Below are positions 1 through 5,845 of a DNA stretch of 5,935 bases, piece by piece. The DNA is taken from positions 1-5,935 of the forward strand of contig CBDVEQ010000161.1 in the NCBI GenBank assembly GCA_965373045.1. Reading direction: 5' to 3'. The DNA comes from DAOVDI01 sp965373045. GTDB taxonomy: Bacteria; Acidobacteriota; Aminicenantia; Aminicenantales; Aminicenantaceae. Numbering within the stretch: the first letter of the stretch is position 1; each line of letters starts with the position of its first letter. A program made the translations under genes and the position numbers. The notes beneath the pieces are model-generated. The model was not told where the DNA came from, did no database searches, and worked only from the letters and a program-made list of their open reading frames with translations.

Positions 1-645
1 CTTTGCAGCGCCGGTTGTGGTCGGAATCTGGGACAGGGCAGCCGCACGGGCCCGTCTTAGGTCTGTGTGAGGAAGATCCAGTATCCTCTGGTCATTTGTG
101 TAGGAATGGATCGTAGTCATGAACGCCTTTTCTATGCCGAATTCTTCGTGAAGAATTTTTACAGCAGGCGCCAGGCAATTTGTGGTGCAGGAAGCATTGG
201 AAATGATGTAGTGATCTGCTGGGTCATAGATTTCTTCGTTGACACCGAGTACCAGTGTGGCATCAGGATCCGGCGCAGGAGCAGAGATGATGACTTTTTC
301 TGCTCCGCCGCTTTCAATATGTTTGGATGCGTCCTGCCGTTTACGGAAAAAGCCGGTGGATTCGATGACGACTTTCACTCCTAGATCTTTCCAGGGAAGA
401 GCTGCCGGATCTCTTTCAGCAAATACCTTGATTGTTTTATTGTTGACTGTAATCGCATTATCAGATGCACTTACATCGGCATCCAAAATCCCAAAAATGG
501 AATCGTATTTTAATAGATGAGCAAGAGTTTTGCTGTCTGTGATGTCATTAACTGCGATGATCTCAATATCTGGATCATTAAAAGAAGCCCGGAACACACA
601 GCGTCCTATACGTCCAAAACCATTGATTCCAATTTTAATACTCAT
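1..645 (-). CDS. gap: Glyceraldehyde-3-phosphate dehydrogenase, NAD-type, N-terminal part (cut by window edge)
   Basis: Catalyses the reversible oxidative phosphorylation of glyceraldehyde 3-phosphate to 1,3-bisphosphoglycerate in cytoplasmic glycolysis and gluconeogenesis. Reading the minus strand from the ATG at 645-643 gives 215 uninterrupted residues to the window edge, about two thirds of the usual ~335. The Rossmann nucleotide-binding start INGFGRIGR (residues 7-15) is followed by VND with Asp34. The catalytic motif SNASCTTNCLAP (149-160) carries the nucleophile Cys153, and His180 in TTIHSYT is the general base. Asp34 and the Leu-Pro pair at 191-192 before HTDLRRAR are the residues that in this family go with NAD rather than NADP, so I infer the glycolytic enzyme. 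AGGAGA lies 6 nt before the ATG and supports this start. It is divergent from the tsaE cluster. Identification is secure; the missing C-terminal third is outside the window. Confidence 0.97.
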   Translation of the reverse strand, partial: MSIKIGINGFGRIGRCVFRASFNDPDIEIIAVNDITDSKTLAHLLKYDSIFGILDADVSASDNAITVNNKTIKVFAERDPAALPWKDLGVKVVIESTGFFRKRQDASKHIESGGAEKVIISAPAPDPDATLVLGVNEEIYDPADHYIISNASCTTNCLAPAVKILHEEFGIEKAFMTTIHSYTNDQRILDLPHTDLRRARAAALSQIPTTTGAAK

Positions 646-693
646 GTTCTTTCTCCTATTTCAAATTAGCCTGAAATATTCCAGTCAGTAAAT

Positions 694-722
694 CTTTTAG
701 CATATATTTTGCAGTTTAGCAA
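694..722 (-). promoter_or_regulatory. Possible sigma-70-type promoter for gap
   Basis: On the minus strand, TTGCTA (722-717) and TAAAAG (699-694) are separated by 17 nt, and TGC directly precedes the -10 hexamer, resembling an extended -10. Transcription would start near 687, leaving a leader of about 42 nt before the gap ATG with its AGGAGA ribosome site. Both hexamers match the consensus only partly and the spacer is AT-rich, so chance matches are likely; this is a tentative call. The same 159-bp divergent spacer must also hold the promoter for tsaE on the plus strand, for which I see no convincing hexamer pair. Confidence 0.3.
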
Positions 723-804
723 GAATTGGAAATTATGCCGAAATATACTGATTTTGATGGATTAAGATTGAAAAAGACAGCCAAAAACAGTACATTCTTT
801 TTGG

Positions 805-1251
805 ATGAAAAAAACAAGTATTCTAGCTCATTCCGAAGAGGAAACATTTCAAATTGCCGGAAAATTGGCAAAAAACCTTAAGGGTGATGAAATTTTGCTT
901 CTGACCGGGGAATTGGGGGCAGGGAAGACCGTTTTTACAAAAGGTCTGTGCTTTGGCCTCGGATTGAAGACTAATAATCATGTATGCAGCCCTTCCTACA
1001 CATTGGTCAATGTCTATGATGCCAAGTTCCGAATTTTTCATATAGACCTCTACCGTCTGGTTAGCAAGGCGGATATTGAAGACCTGGGATGGGAAGATTA
1101 TATTGGAGAGGGTATTATAATCGTAGAATGGGGGGAGAAAATGGAAATAAAATTTGACTGCATCCGGGTCAGGATCGAGGTTTTGGCAGGAAACAAAAGA
1201 AAAATATTCATTGAGGACCCATTTGATGGTTCTCATTACAAAGGAGCTTAA
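805..1251 (+). CDS. tsaE: tRNA threonylcarbamoyladenosine biosynthesis ATPase TsaE
   Basis: TsaE (YjeE) is the small cytoplasmic P-loop ATPase that works with TsaB and TsaD to place the t6A modification at position 37 of ANN-decoding tRNAs. The 148-residue protein has the usual length. Visible motifs are Walker A GELGAGKT (35-42), SPSYTLVNVY (62-71; the family usually has SPT here), HIDLYRL (79-85) with the conserved Asp, and VEWGEK (107-112) with the conserved Trp and Glu. The next in-frame stop upstream is at 769-771 and no ATG, GTG or TTG lies between, so ATG 805 is the only standard start giving the full N-terminus. However, the preceding bases (CTTTTTGG) show no real Shine-Dalgarno sequence. 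It is the first gene of a probable four-gene transcript, with only 3 nt before the channel gene. The partners tsaB and tsaD are not nearby. Family identification is strong. Confidence 0.95.
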   Translation: MKKTSILAHSEEETFQIAGKLAKNLKGDEILLLTGELGAGKTVFTKGLCFGLGLKTNNHVCSPSYTLVNVYDAKFRIFHIDLYRLVSKADIEDLGWEDYIGEGIIIVEWGEKMEIKFDCIRVRIEVLAGNKRKIFIEDPFDGSHYKGA

Positions 1252-1254
1252 AAC

Positions 1255-2307
1255 ATGGAAGTAATTCAAGAAGTTTATCAATTCGTAGTTGAAAATAAGT
1301 ATCTGAGATTTTTGATGATTGTCTTAATTTCATTTCTGGTGGCGTATCTTGTAAAGGTGATTTTCAAAAAAATACTGAAACCTTTGGCTCTTAAAACAAA
1401 AACAAAGGTGGACGATCTTATCATTAAAAGCCTTGCATCCATCATCTTTTATATCGTTCTTGTATTGGGGGTCGGGATCGGTATCCAGCATTTCGATTTC
1501 AACAAGGCCATTCTGGAAAATATAATAGATACGATTCTGGTTCTAATAATTTGTTTGTTTTTGATCCGTATTATCAGAGATTTTTCACAACACTGGCTGA
1601 GTGAGTGGAAATTCATGACAAAATCCTCGGTGGATGAGCGTGTCATTTCATTATTGCAAATGATTCTGAAAGCGATAGTCATTATTCTGGGCATCTTCTT
1701 TGTTTTCAGCGCCTGGAATATCAACCTTACTCCGCTTCTGGCCACGGCAGGAATTGCAAGTCTGGCAATCGGGCTGGCTATAAAGGACTCCCTCAACAAT
1801 ATTGTAGGGGGGATTCAGCTTGTGTTGGATAGGACATTCAAGGTCGGGGACAAAGTTGAAATTGAAGGAGGGCAGACTGGAGTCATCCTGGACATAGGAC
1901 TTAGAAGCACAAAATTGAAAACCTATGACAACGAGGTGATATACATTCCCAACGGTATTCTGGCCAATACCAAGATTAAAAATTTCACTCAGCCGGATCT
2001 GTCTATCCGGGTGAATGTCAAGTTTGGTGTGGAATACGGTTCTGACCTGAAGAAAGTGAATAATATAATTTTAGACACAATTCAAAATATTGAAGATGTT
2101 CTGAAAGAACCTGCTCCTGCTGTCCAATTCCTGAACATGTCAGACTTTTCACTGGATTTTGTTGCCAGAGTCTGGGTGAAGGAATACTCCGGGGCCTATT
2201 CCATGAAATTGAAAGTCACGGATGAGATCTATAAAACCCTCAGCAAAGAAGGTATCGGGATTCCGTTCCCGACTCAGACGATATACACAAAAGGAATTGA
2301 TAAGTGA
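1255..2307 (+). CDS. MscS-family small-conductance mechanosensitive ion channel
   Basis: Inner-membrane channel of the MscS family, which opens under membrane tension and releases solutes on hypo-osmotic shock. The protein is 350 residues, longer than the 286 of E. coli MscS because of extra N-terminal membrane segments. Hydrophobic segments lie at about 17-38, 61-77, 90-107 and 133-153. The pore-lining helix follows at about 157-190 with the Gly/Ala-rich face LLATAGIASLAIGLAIKD. The soluble beta domain follows, with FKVGDKVEIEG (195-205), the G-x-V-x-D-I-G-LRST stretch (209-219) and YIPNGILANTKIKNF (230-244). The C-terminal alpha/beta domain runs to about 345. AAGGAG (1241-1246), 8 nt before ATG 1255 and overlapping the end of tsaE, fixes the start and suggests coupled translation. 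The family is certain, but which subtype and whether it conducts a particular ion cannot be told. I see no sensor or cyclic-nucleotide domain. Confidence 0.94.
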   Translation: MEVIQEVYQFVVENKYLRFLMIVLISFLVAYLVKVIFKKILKPLALKTKTKVDDLIIKSLASIIFYIVLVLGVGIGIQHFDFNKAILENIIDTILVLIICLFLIRIIRDFSQHWLSEWKFMTKSSVDERVISLLQMILKAIVIILGIFFVFSAWNINLTPLLATAGIASLAIGLAIKDSLNNIVGGIQLVLDRTFKVGDKVEIEGGQTGVILDIGLRSTKLKTYDNEVIYIPNGILANTKIKNFTQPDLSIRVNVKFGVEYGSDLKKVNNIILDTIQNIEDVLKEPAPAVQFLNMSDFSLDFVARVWVKEYSGAYSMKLKVTDEIYKTLSKEGIGIPFPTQTIYTKGIDK

Positions 2308-2325
2308 TCCGGGAGGAACAGAGCT

Positions 2326-2862
2326 ATGATAGATAAAGTAAAAGAAAGAATCCGTGAGGTCAAAGATTTTCCAAAACCTGGGATCGGTTTTAAGGATATT
2401 ACTCCACTTATTGAGGATGCAGGATCATTTCATCATGTCATTGACCTTTTGGCAGAATGGGCGGAGAAACTAAAACCTGATATCATCGCCGGTATCGAGT
2501 CCCGAGGATTTATTTTTGCGGCTCCTGTTGCTTATCAATTAAAATTGGGATTGGCTTTGATCAGGAAAAAGGGGAAACTTCCTTATAAAACAGTCGGGGT
2601 TAGAGCCCCGAATGAATATGCCGTTGAAAATTTCGAGATGCACATTGATTCGGTTGATGAAGGGCAGAGGGTGGTTGTTATTGATGACCTGATCGCCACC
2701 GGTTCCTCATCCATAAGCGCTGTCGATCTTGTAAAAAAGCTGGGAGGGAATGTTATCGGATTCGGCGTTCTTGTTGATCTGGAGTTTCTTAAAGGTGTAG
2801 AGGCGATCCACAAAGCCCATCCGGATGCAGAGATATTGTCTTTAATCAAGTTCAATGAGTGA
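2326..2862 (+). CDS. apt: Adenine phosphoribosyltransferase
   Basis: Converts adenine and 5-phosphoribosyl 1-diphosphate (PRPP) to AMP and pyrophosphate in cytoplasmic purine salvage. The 178-residue length is typical. The N-terminal FPKPGIGFKDITPL (15-28) and ESRGFIFAAPVAY (58-70) are hallmark Apt segments. RKKGKLP (80-86) is the flexible-loop region, EYAVENFEMH (97-106) follows it, and the PRPP-binding loop VVVIDDLIATGSS (116-128) contains the paired acidic residues Asp120-Asp121. GGGAGG (2311-2316), 9 nt before ATG 2326, gives a strong start. It lies 18 nt after the channel gene and 18 nt before the purine permease gene. This placement fits a salvage pair in which the permease brings in the base and Apt traps it as nucleotide. 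No regulator or purine riboswitch is visible immediately upstream. Xanthine phosphoribosyltransferase is a related alternative, but these motifs fit Apt better. Confidence 0.96.
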   Translation: MIDKVKERIREVKDFPKPGIGFKDITPLIEDAGSFHHVIDLLAEWAEKLKPDIIAGIESRGFIFAAPVAYQLKLGLALIRKKGKLPYKTVGVRAPNEYAVENFEMHIDSVDEGQRVVVIDDLIATGSSSISAVDLVKKLGGNVIGFGVLVDLEFLKGVEAIHKAHPDAEILSLIKFNE

Positions 2863-2880
2863 AGACTGTGAGTGGGGATC

Positions 2881-4203
2881 ATGAAAGCTTTTTTTGAGAG
2901 AGTTTTTAAGCTGGAAGAAAACAATACAACTGTCCGTATAGAGCTTTTAGGGGGTATGACCACTTTTATGACCATGTCCTACATCATTTTTGTCCAGCCG
3001 GCGATACTATCATCAACAGGGATAGACAGAGGGGCCGTGATGTTTGCCACATGTATTGCCAGTGCACTGGCAACTCTGCTGATGGGTCTTATTGCAAAAT
3101 ATACTATTGCGCTTGCTCCCGGGATGGGACTGAATCTTTTCTTCGCTGTAACAGTGTGTGGTGTGATGGGATATTCCTGGCAGGTTGCCCTGGGAGCTGT
3201 CTTCATATCCGGGGTCATATTTATGATCTTGAGCGCACTGGGTCTATGGGAGAAACTGGTCAATTCTGTTCCGGCTTCCCTGAAACATGCTATTGCTGTG
3301 GGAATAGGTTTATTTATCGCACTCCTGGGCCTTGAGTATGGAGGCATTGTTGTGGACACACCGGGAGTTTTTATCGGACTTGGCGACTTGACCAGTAAAC
3401 CCGTTCTTGTTGTTCTTGCGGGAGTTATTGTGACCGCGGTCCTTTTAGCTCGAAGAGTCCGCAGCGCAGTTCTTTTAGGAATCCTTGTAACTGCGGTTCT
3501 AGGAGTTGTTGTTGGTGTTGTTAAATATCAAGGAGTTTTGGCCGTTCCTCCAAGTATCACTCCCACACTGTTCAAACTGGATATTATCGGGGCCTTTAAA
3601 ACCGGTATTTTGACTGTGGTTTTCACATTCTTTGTTATCGACCTTTTTGACACCATGGGAACTTTGATCGGCGTAAGCGCTTCTGCAGGACTATTAAAGA
3701 AAGGAAAACTACAAAGAGCAAACCGGGCCATGTTGTCTGATGCGATTGGAACAGTGTGTGGCGCCCTTTTGGGAACCTCTACTGTGACCAGTTATATTGA
3801 GAGCTCTACAGGGATAGCACATGGAGCAAGGACCGGGCTTGCGAATATTTCCACTGCATTTTTTTTCTTGATAGCACTTTTCTTCAGCCCGCTTGCAGAA
3901 ATGATCGGTGGGGAGATCGTCTATAAAGGAATGTCTCTGAAACCGGTCATTGCTCCTCCACTCATTATCGTAGGATACTTCATGATGAAAAGTGTTTCTT
4001 TGATCGATTGGGACGATGTCACTGAAGCCATCCCCGCTTTCCTGACGATCGCTATTATCCCGCTGACTTTGAGCATCACTGATGGGATCGCCTTTGGATT
4101 TATTTCTTTGGCCGTTTTGAAACTCGTTTCAGGAAAAGGAAAGCAAATCCACTGGATGATATATTTTTTTGCAGGGTTATTTATTATTCGTTATATCATC
4201 TAA
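2881..4203 (+). CDS. NCS2-family (AzgA/PbuG-type) purine nucleobase permease
   Basis: Polytopic inner-membrane transporter of the nucleobase-cation symporter-2 group, AzgA/PbuG branch, members of which take up adenine, guanine or hypoxanthine. From ATG 2881 it has 440 residues, a normal length. The N-terminus LEENNTTVRIELLGGMTTFMTMSYIIFVQPAIL (11-43) is diagnostic. APGMGLNLFF (79-88), FVIDLFDTMGTLIGV (251-265) and GTSTVTSYIESSTGIAHGARTGL (298-320) are the conserved transport motifs, and AIPAFLTIAIIPLTLSITDGIAFG (383-406) is the typical C-terminal half. About a dozen or more hydrophobic segments are visible. A GTG at 2872 in frame would add three residues; I prefer ATG 2881 because the family's N-terminus starts there and a GTGGGG purine run lies 3 nt upstream, although it is a weak ribosome site. 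The neighbouring apt supports a purine substrate, adenine being the natural inference, but specificity cannot be read from sequence alone. Confidence 0.94.
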   Translation: MKAFFERVFKLEENNTTVRIELLGGMTTFMTMSYIIFVQPAILSSTGIDRGAVMFATCIASALATLLMGLIAKYTIALAPGMGLNLFFAVTVCGVMGYSWQVALGAVFISGVIFMILSALGLWEKLVNSVPASLKHAIAVGIGLFIALLGLEYGGIVVDTPGVFIGLGDLTSKPVLVVLAGVIVTAVLLARRVRSAVLLGILVTAVLGVVVGVVKYQGVLAVPPSITPTLFKLDIIGAFKTGILTVVFTFFVIDLFDTMGTLIGVSASAGLLKKGKLQRANRAMLSDAIGTVCGALLGTSTVTSYIESSTGIAHGARTGLANISTAFFFLIALFFSPLAEMIGGEIVYKGMSLKPVIAPPLIIVGYFMMKSVSLIDWDDVTEAIPAFLTIAIIPLTLSITDGIAFGFISLAVLKLVSGKGKQIHWMIYFFAGLFIIRYII

Positions 4204-4239
4204 CCTGGATTATTCATAAAACCTGGACTATTTACGAGC
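4204..4239 (+). repeat. Adjacent imperfect direct repeat of an element end (CCTGGA-TATT-A)
   Basis: Positions 4204-4221 (CCTGGATTATTCATAAAA) and 4222-4239 (CCTGGACTATTTACGAGC) match at 12 of 18 positions, with the CCTGGA, TATT and A core conserved. The second copy is the left terminus of the MITE-like element. The first begins directly after the TAA of the permease gene. It may be a diverged end of a related element, a remnant of an earlier insertion, or the insertion target sequence. The similarity is seen directly; its origin is inference. Confidence 0.5.
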
Positions 4240-4345
4240 CGATCTTATCCCATCTGCTGCGATGCCGTCCGTTCGCAGTATATAAATACGGCTTCACGAA
4301 CAGCCTCTTGCAGATGCATCAACCTCGACTCGTAAATAGTCCAGG
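4222..4345. mobile_element. MITE-like non-autonomous element with perfect 17-bp terminal inverted repeats
   Basis: The left end CCTGGACTATTTACGAG (4222-4238) is the exact reverse complement of the right end CTCGTAAATAGTCCAGG (4329-4345). Inside, CATCTGC (4251-4257) pairs with GCAGATG (4310-4316), and GTTCG (4271-4275) pairs with CGAAC (4297-4301). An alternative inner stem is GCCGT (4264-4268) with ACGGC (4288-4292). The apex is TATATAAATA. The whole 124 bp is therefore an imperfect palindrome that could form a branched hairpin in DNA or RNA. It is too short for a transposase and has no coding frame, which is the expected layout of a miniature inverted-repeat element or a large palindromic extragenic repeat. 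No target-site duplication is evident in the flanks (AAAA on the left, CACT on the right). I do not recognise the parent transposon family. The inverted repeat is certain; mobility is inferred. Confidence 0.75.
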
Positions 4346-4412
4346 CACTTACTTCAACAAGACACAATAAAAATACTGTGACAAGCAATTAATAAATTGT
4401 TAGAAAGAAAAA

Positions 4413-4428
4413 CCCTCGACCCCTCGAA
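4413..4428 (+). repeat. Two-copy tandem CCCTCGA(C/A)
   Basis: CCCTCGAC (4413-4420) is followed directly by CCCTCGAA (4421-4428), and then by TCCTATTT, which could be a decayed third unit. It is short, but it is C-rich against an AT-rich surrounding and therefore stands out. It may be a small remnant of a longer intergenic repeat. Function is unknown. Confidence 0.4.
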
Positions 4429-4435
4429 TCCTATT

Positions 4436-4513
4436 TTTATTACGGGAATCCATACTTATAGGTTCATAAGCCATAAAGCTATGCAACGAATTGGAAACAA
4501 GGGCCGTAATAAA
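4436..4513. repeat. Second inverted repeat pair, 10-bp arms, 78-bp span
   Basis: TTTATTACGG (4436-4445) is the perfect reverse complement of CCGTAATAAA (4504-4513). Just inside the left arm, CATACTT (4451-4457) is complementary to AAGTATG (4512-4518), which overlaps the right arm, so the two pairings exclude each other. A further pair is CATAAG (4465-4470) with CTTATG (4525-4530). The enclosed sequence has no coding frame. It could be a second, smaller repeat element or a structured leader upstream of the membrane fusion protein gene, although the likely promoter lies downstream of it. The arms are seen directly; any role is inference. Confidence 0.45.
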
Positions 4514-4539
4514 GTATGATACAACTTATGATGATATGA

Positions 4540-4567
4540 TTCTGGTAATTCCAGCGTTAGATATAAT
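4540..4567 (+). promoter_or_regulatory. Probable sigma-70-type promoter of the membrane fusion protein gene
   Basis: A perfect TATAAT (4562-4567) is preceded at 16 nt by TTCTGG (4540-4545), a poor -35 match. Transcription would begin near 4574, giving a leader of about 35 nt that carries the AAGAGGTG ribosome site (4598-4605) before ATG 4610. The -35 box overlaps a small CTGG-TAATT-CCAG hairpin (4542-4554) that might be an operator, but four base pairs is little evidence. The perfect -10 in an AT-rich stretch could be chance; its distance to the gene makes it credible. Confidence 0.5.
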
Positions 4568-4609
4568 AGAATATAAAAGTGAGGAAAATTTCCGGTGAAG
4601 AGGTGAATT

Positions 4610-5845
4610 ATGGTTTTTTCCAAGAAATTTCTGACAATTGTTTTAATAGTTATTGCAGCCGCCGTTGTGGTTTATTTCGTGTTTTTTAATACAGGTGCTG
4701 ATCGATCCCAAGGCGATTCTTCAGAAGACAGCTCAGAGACTGCTGAAAAACCCAAAGAAACCCCTATTCCTGTTAAGGTAGCAACTTCCAAAATAGATGA
4801 TCTGATTATGAAGCTGAAATCACCGGGTGAAGCAGTGACAAGCATGAAGATTATTGTTAAAGCCGAGATATCCGGTGTTGTGACTCATCTTAATATTGAG
4901 GAAAGTCAGCATGTAAAAAAGGGGGAACTGCTTGTAGCTGTCGATGAAGAGATATATAAACTGGATGTTGAAAAACTTGAGGCAGAACGTTTACGGGTTC
5001 TCTCGGAACTTCTTTTAGAAAAAAGGTTTGATGAAACAGGAGTTTCTCAGCTGTCCGGGAATACATCGGGTTTGGCGGCATTGGAAACCGAATATGAAAA
5101 AGACAGACAACTTTTTGAGGCGGGTAAGATAACGCAAGCTGAATTTGAGAAGACCAGCCGAAAATATGAATATGCTTTAATAGAATCAGGCGGGAAAAAA
5201 GATGAGATCATGGCTGCTACAAAAAGACTTACACAGACTGAGATCGATCTGAAAAAAGCACGCATTGAGCTTGATAAAACAAAAATCCGAGCCCCTTTTG
5301 ATGGGATCATAACAAATATTGAAATCTCTCCTCAAGAACATATATCCAACAGCCAGGAACTGTTCACCCTTGTTAATATCAGCCGGATCCAGGTTTATGC
5401 CAAGGTCCTGGAGAGCGAGATAGGAAAGATGAAAGTCGGCCGGAAAGTAGACCTGAAATTCAGTGCCTATCCGGGGCGTGTTTTTAAAGGAAAAGTCAAG
5501 GCTATAAGTCCGATCATCAATCCTGATGACAAAACCTGTAATGTTATTATAGATATGGGTAATCCGGATGAAGAAATCAAGCCCGGAATGCATGCTGAAG
5601 TGGAAATAGTTGCAGAGATCTATAAAGACAGGATACTGATTCCTCAGGACGCTGTGTTGAGCAGGTCAGGCAGGAAGCTGGCATTTGTTGTTATAGATGA
5701 TGTGGCTAAATGGAGGTATATCGAGATTGGATTGGAGAACGAAGAATATGCTGAAGTACTTGAAGGGATCAAAGAGGGAGAATTGGTCCTGATCGATGGA
5801 CATCTTACCCTGGCTCACGATGCGCGTGTTAAAATAATACAATAA
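4610..5845 (+). CDS. Periplasmic adaptor (membrane fusion protein) of an RND-type efflux system, HlyD/AcrA family
   Basis: Adaptor that bridges an inner-membrane pump and an outer-membrane channel across the periplasm. The 411-residue protein starts with a Lys-containing tip and a hydrophobic segment (about 7-26). This is probably an uncleaved anchor or signal peptide; no lipobox cysteine is present, so it is not a lipoprotein. An acidic, Ser/Glu-rich linker follows (31-50). The lipoyl half-motif spans about 83-112 (KAEISGVVTHLNIEESQHVKKGELLVAVD). A long charged alpha-helical hairpin (113-222) contains LFEAGKITQAEFEK near its middle. The second lipoyl half is KTKIRAPFDGIITNIEISPQE (223-243), the beta-barrel spans about 260-335, and the membrane-proximal domain begins at RILIPQDAV (341-349) and runs to the end. 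AAGAGGTG 4 nt before ATG 4610 supports the start. No pump or TolC gene is in the window; substrate is unknown. The pump could equally be an ABC (MacB-like) transporter. Confidence 0.9.
   Translation: MVFSKKFLTIVLIVIAAAVVVYFVFFNTGADRSQGDSSEDSSETAEKPKETPIPVKVATSKIDDLIMKLKSPGEAVTSMKIIVKAEISGVVTHLNIEESQHVKKGELLVAVDEEIYKLDVEKLEAERLRVLSELLLEKRFDETGVSQLSGNTSGLAALETEYEKDRQLFEAGKITQAEFEKTSRKYEYALIESGGKKDEIMAATKRLTQTEIDLKKARIELDKTKIRAPFDGIITNIEISPQEHISNSQELFTLVNISRIQVYAKVLESEIGKMKVGRKVDLKFSAYPGRVFKGKVKAISPIINPDDKTCNVIIDMGNPDEEIKPGMHAEVEIVAEIYKDRILIPQDAVLSRSGRKLAFVVIDDVAKWRYIEIGLENEEYAEVLEGIKEGELVLIDGHLTLAHDARVKIIQ

Larger units (their letters stand above)
4204..4609. other. 406-bp non-coding, repeat-bearing intergenic region
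   Basis: No open reading frame with family resemblance or a ribosome site was found on either strand. The region is made of several small structured blocks. They are a repeat-end-like 18-mer touching the permease stop codon, a 124-bp MITE-like element, and an AT-rich hairpin AGCAATT-AATA-AATTGTT at 4384-4401 (one G-U pair). A short CCCTCGA tandem, a second inverted repeat pair and the promoter and leader of the membrane fusion protein gene follow. No oligo-T-tailed stem that would make a standard intrinsic terminator for the permease transcript is seen on the plus strand. No tRNA or recognised riboswitch was detected by eye. Confidence 0.75.

Noticed and set aside
67..520. Two overlapping plus-strand reading frames of 105 and 93 codons
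   Set aside because: They lie antisense to gap, whose minus-strand frame has intact GAPDH motifs over the whole stretch. The plus-strand products show no recognisable motif.
2872..2880. GTG at 2872 as the start of the purine permease
   Set aside because: It would add only Met-Gly-Ile ahead of an ATG that matches where the family's N-terminus begins, and it has no better ribosome site. It is kept as an alternative rather than the call.
4222..4345. The strong palindrome as an intrinsic terminator for the permease transcript
   Set aside because: The 17-bp outer stem is separated by about 90 nt of partly structured sequence and is not followed by a T-run on the plus strand. The exact inverted ends fit a mobile repeat better, although it could still affect mRNA stability.
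4421..4430. CCCTCGAATC as the T-arm of a tRNA
   Set aside because: It resembles the TTCGAATC T-loop, but there is no matching acceptor stem, anticodon arm or CCA end at the required distances.
4446..4503. Riboswitch in the loop between the 10-bp arms (segments such as CATAAGCCATAAAGC)
   Set aside because: I compared it by eye with cyclic-di-GMP, purine and preQ1 consensus elements and found no matching core. The downstream gene is an efflux adaptor with a promoter candidate beyond this segment.
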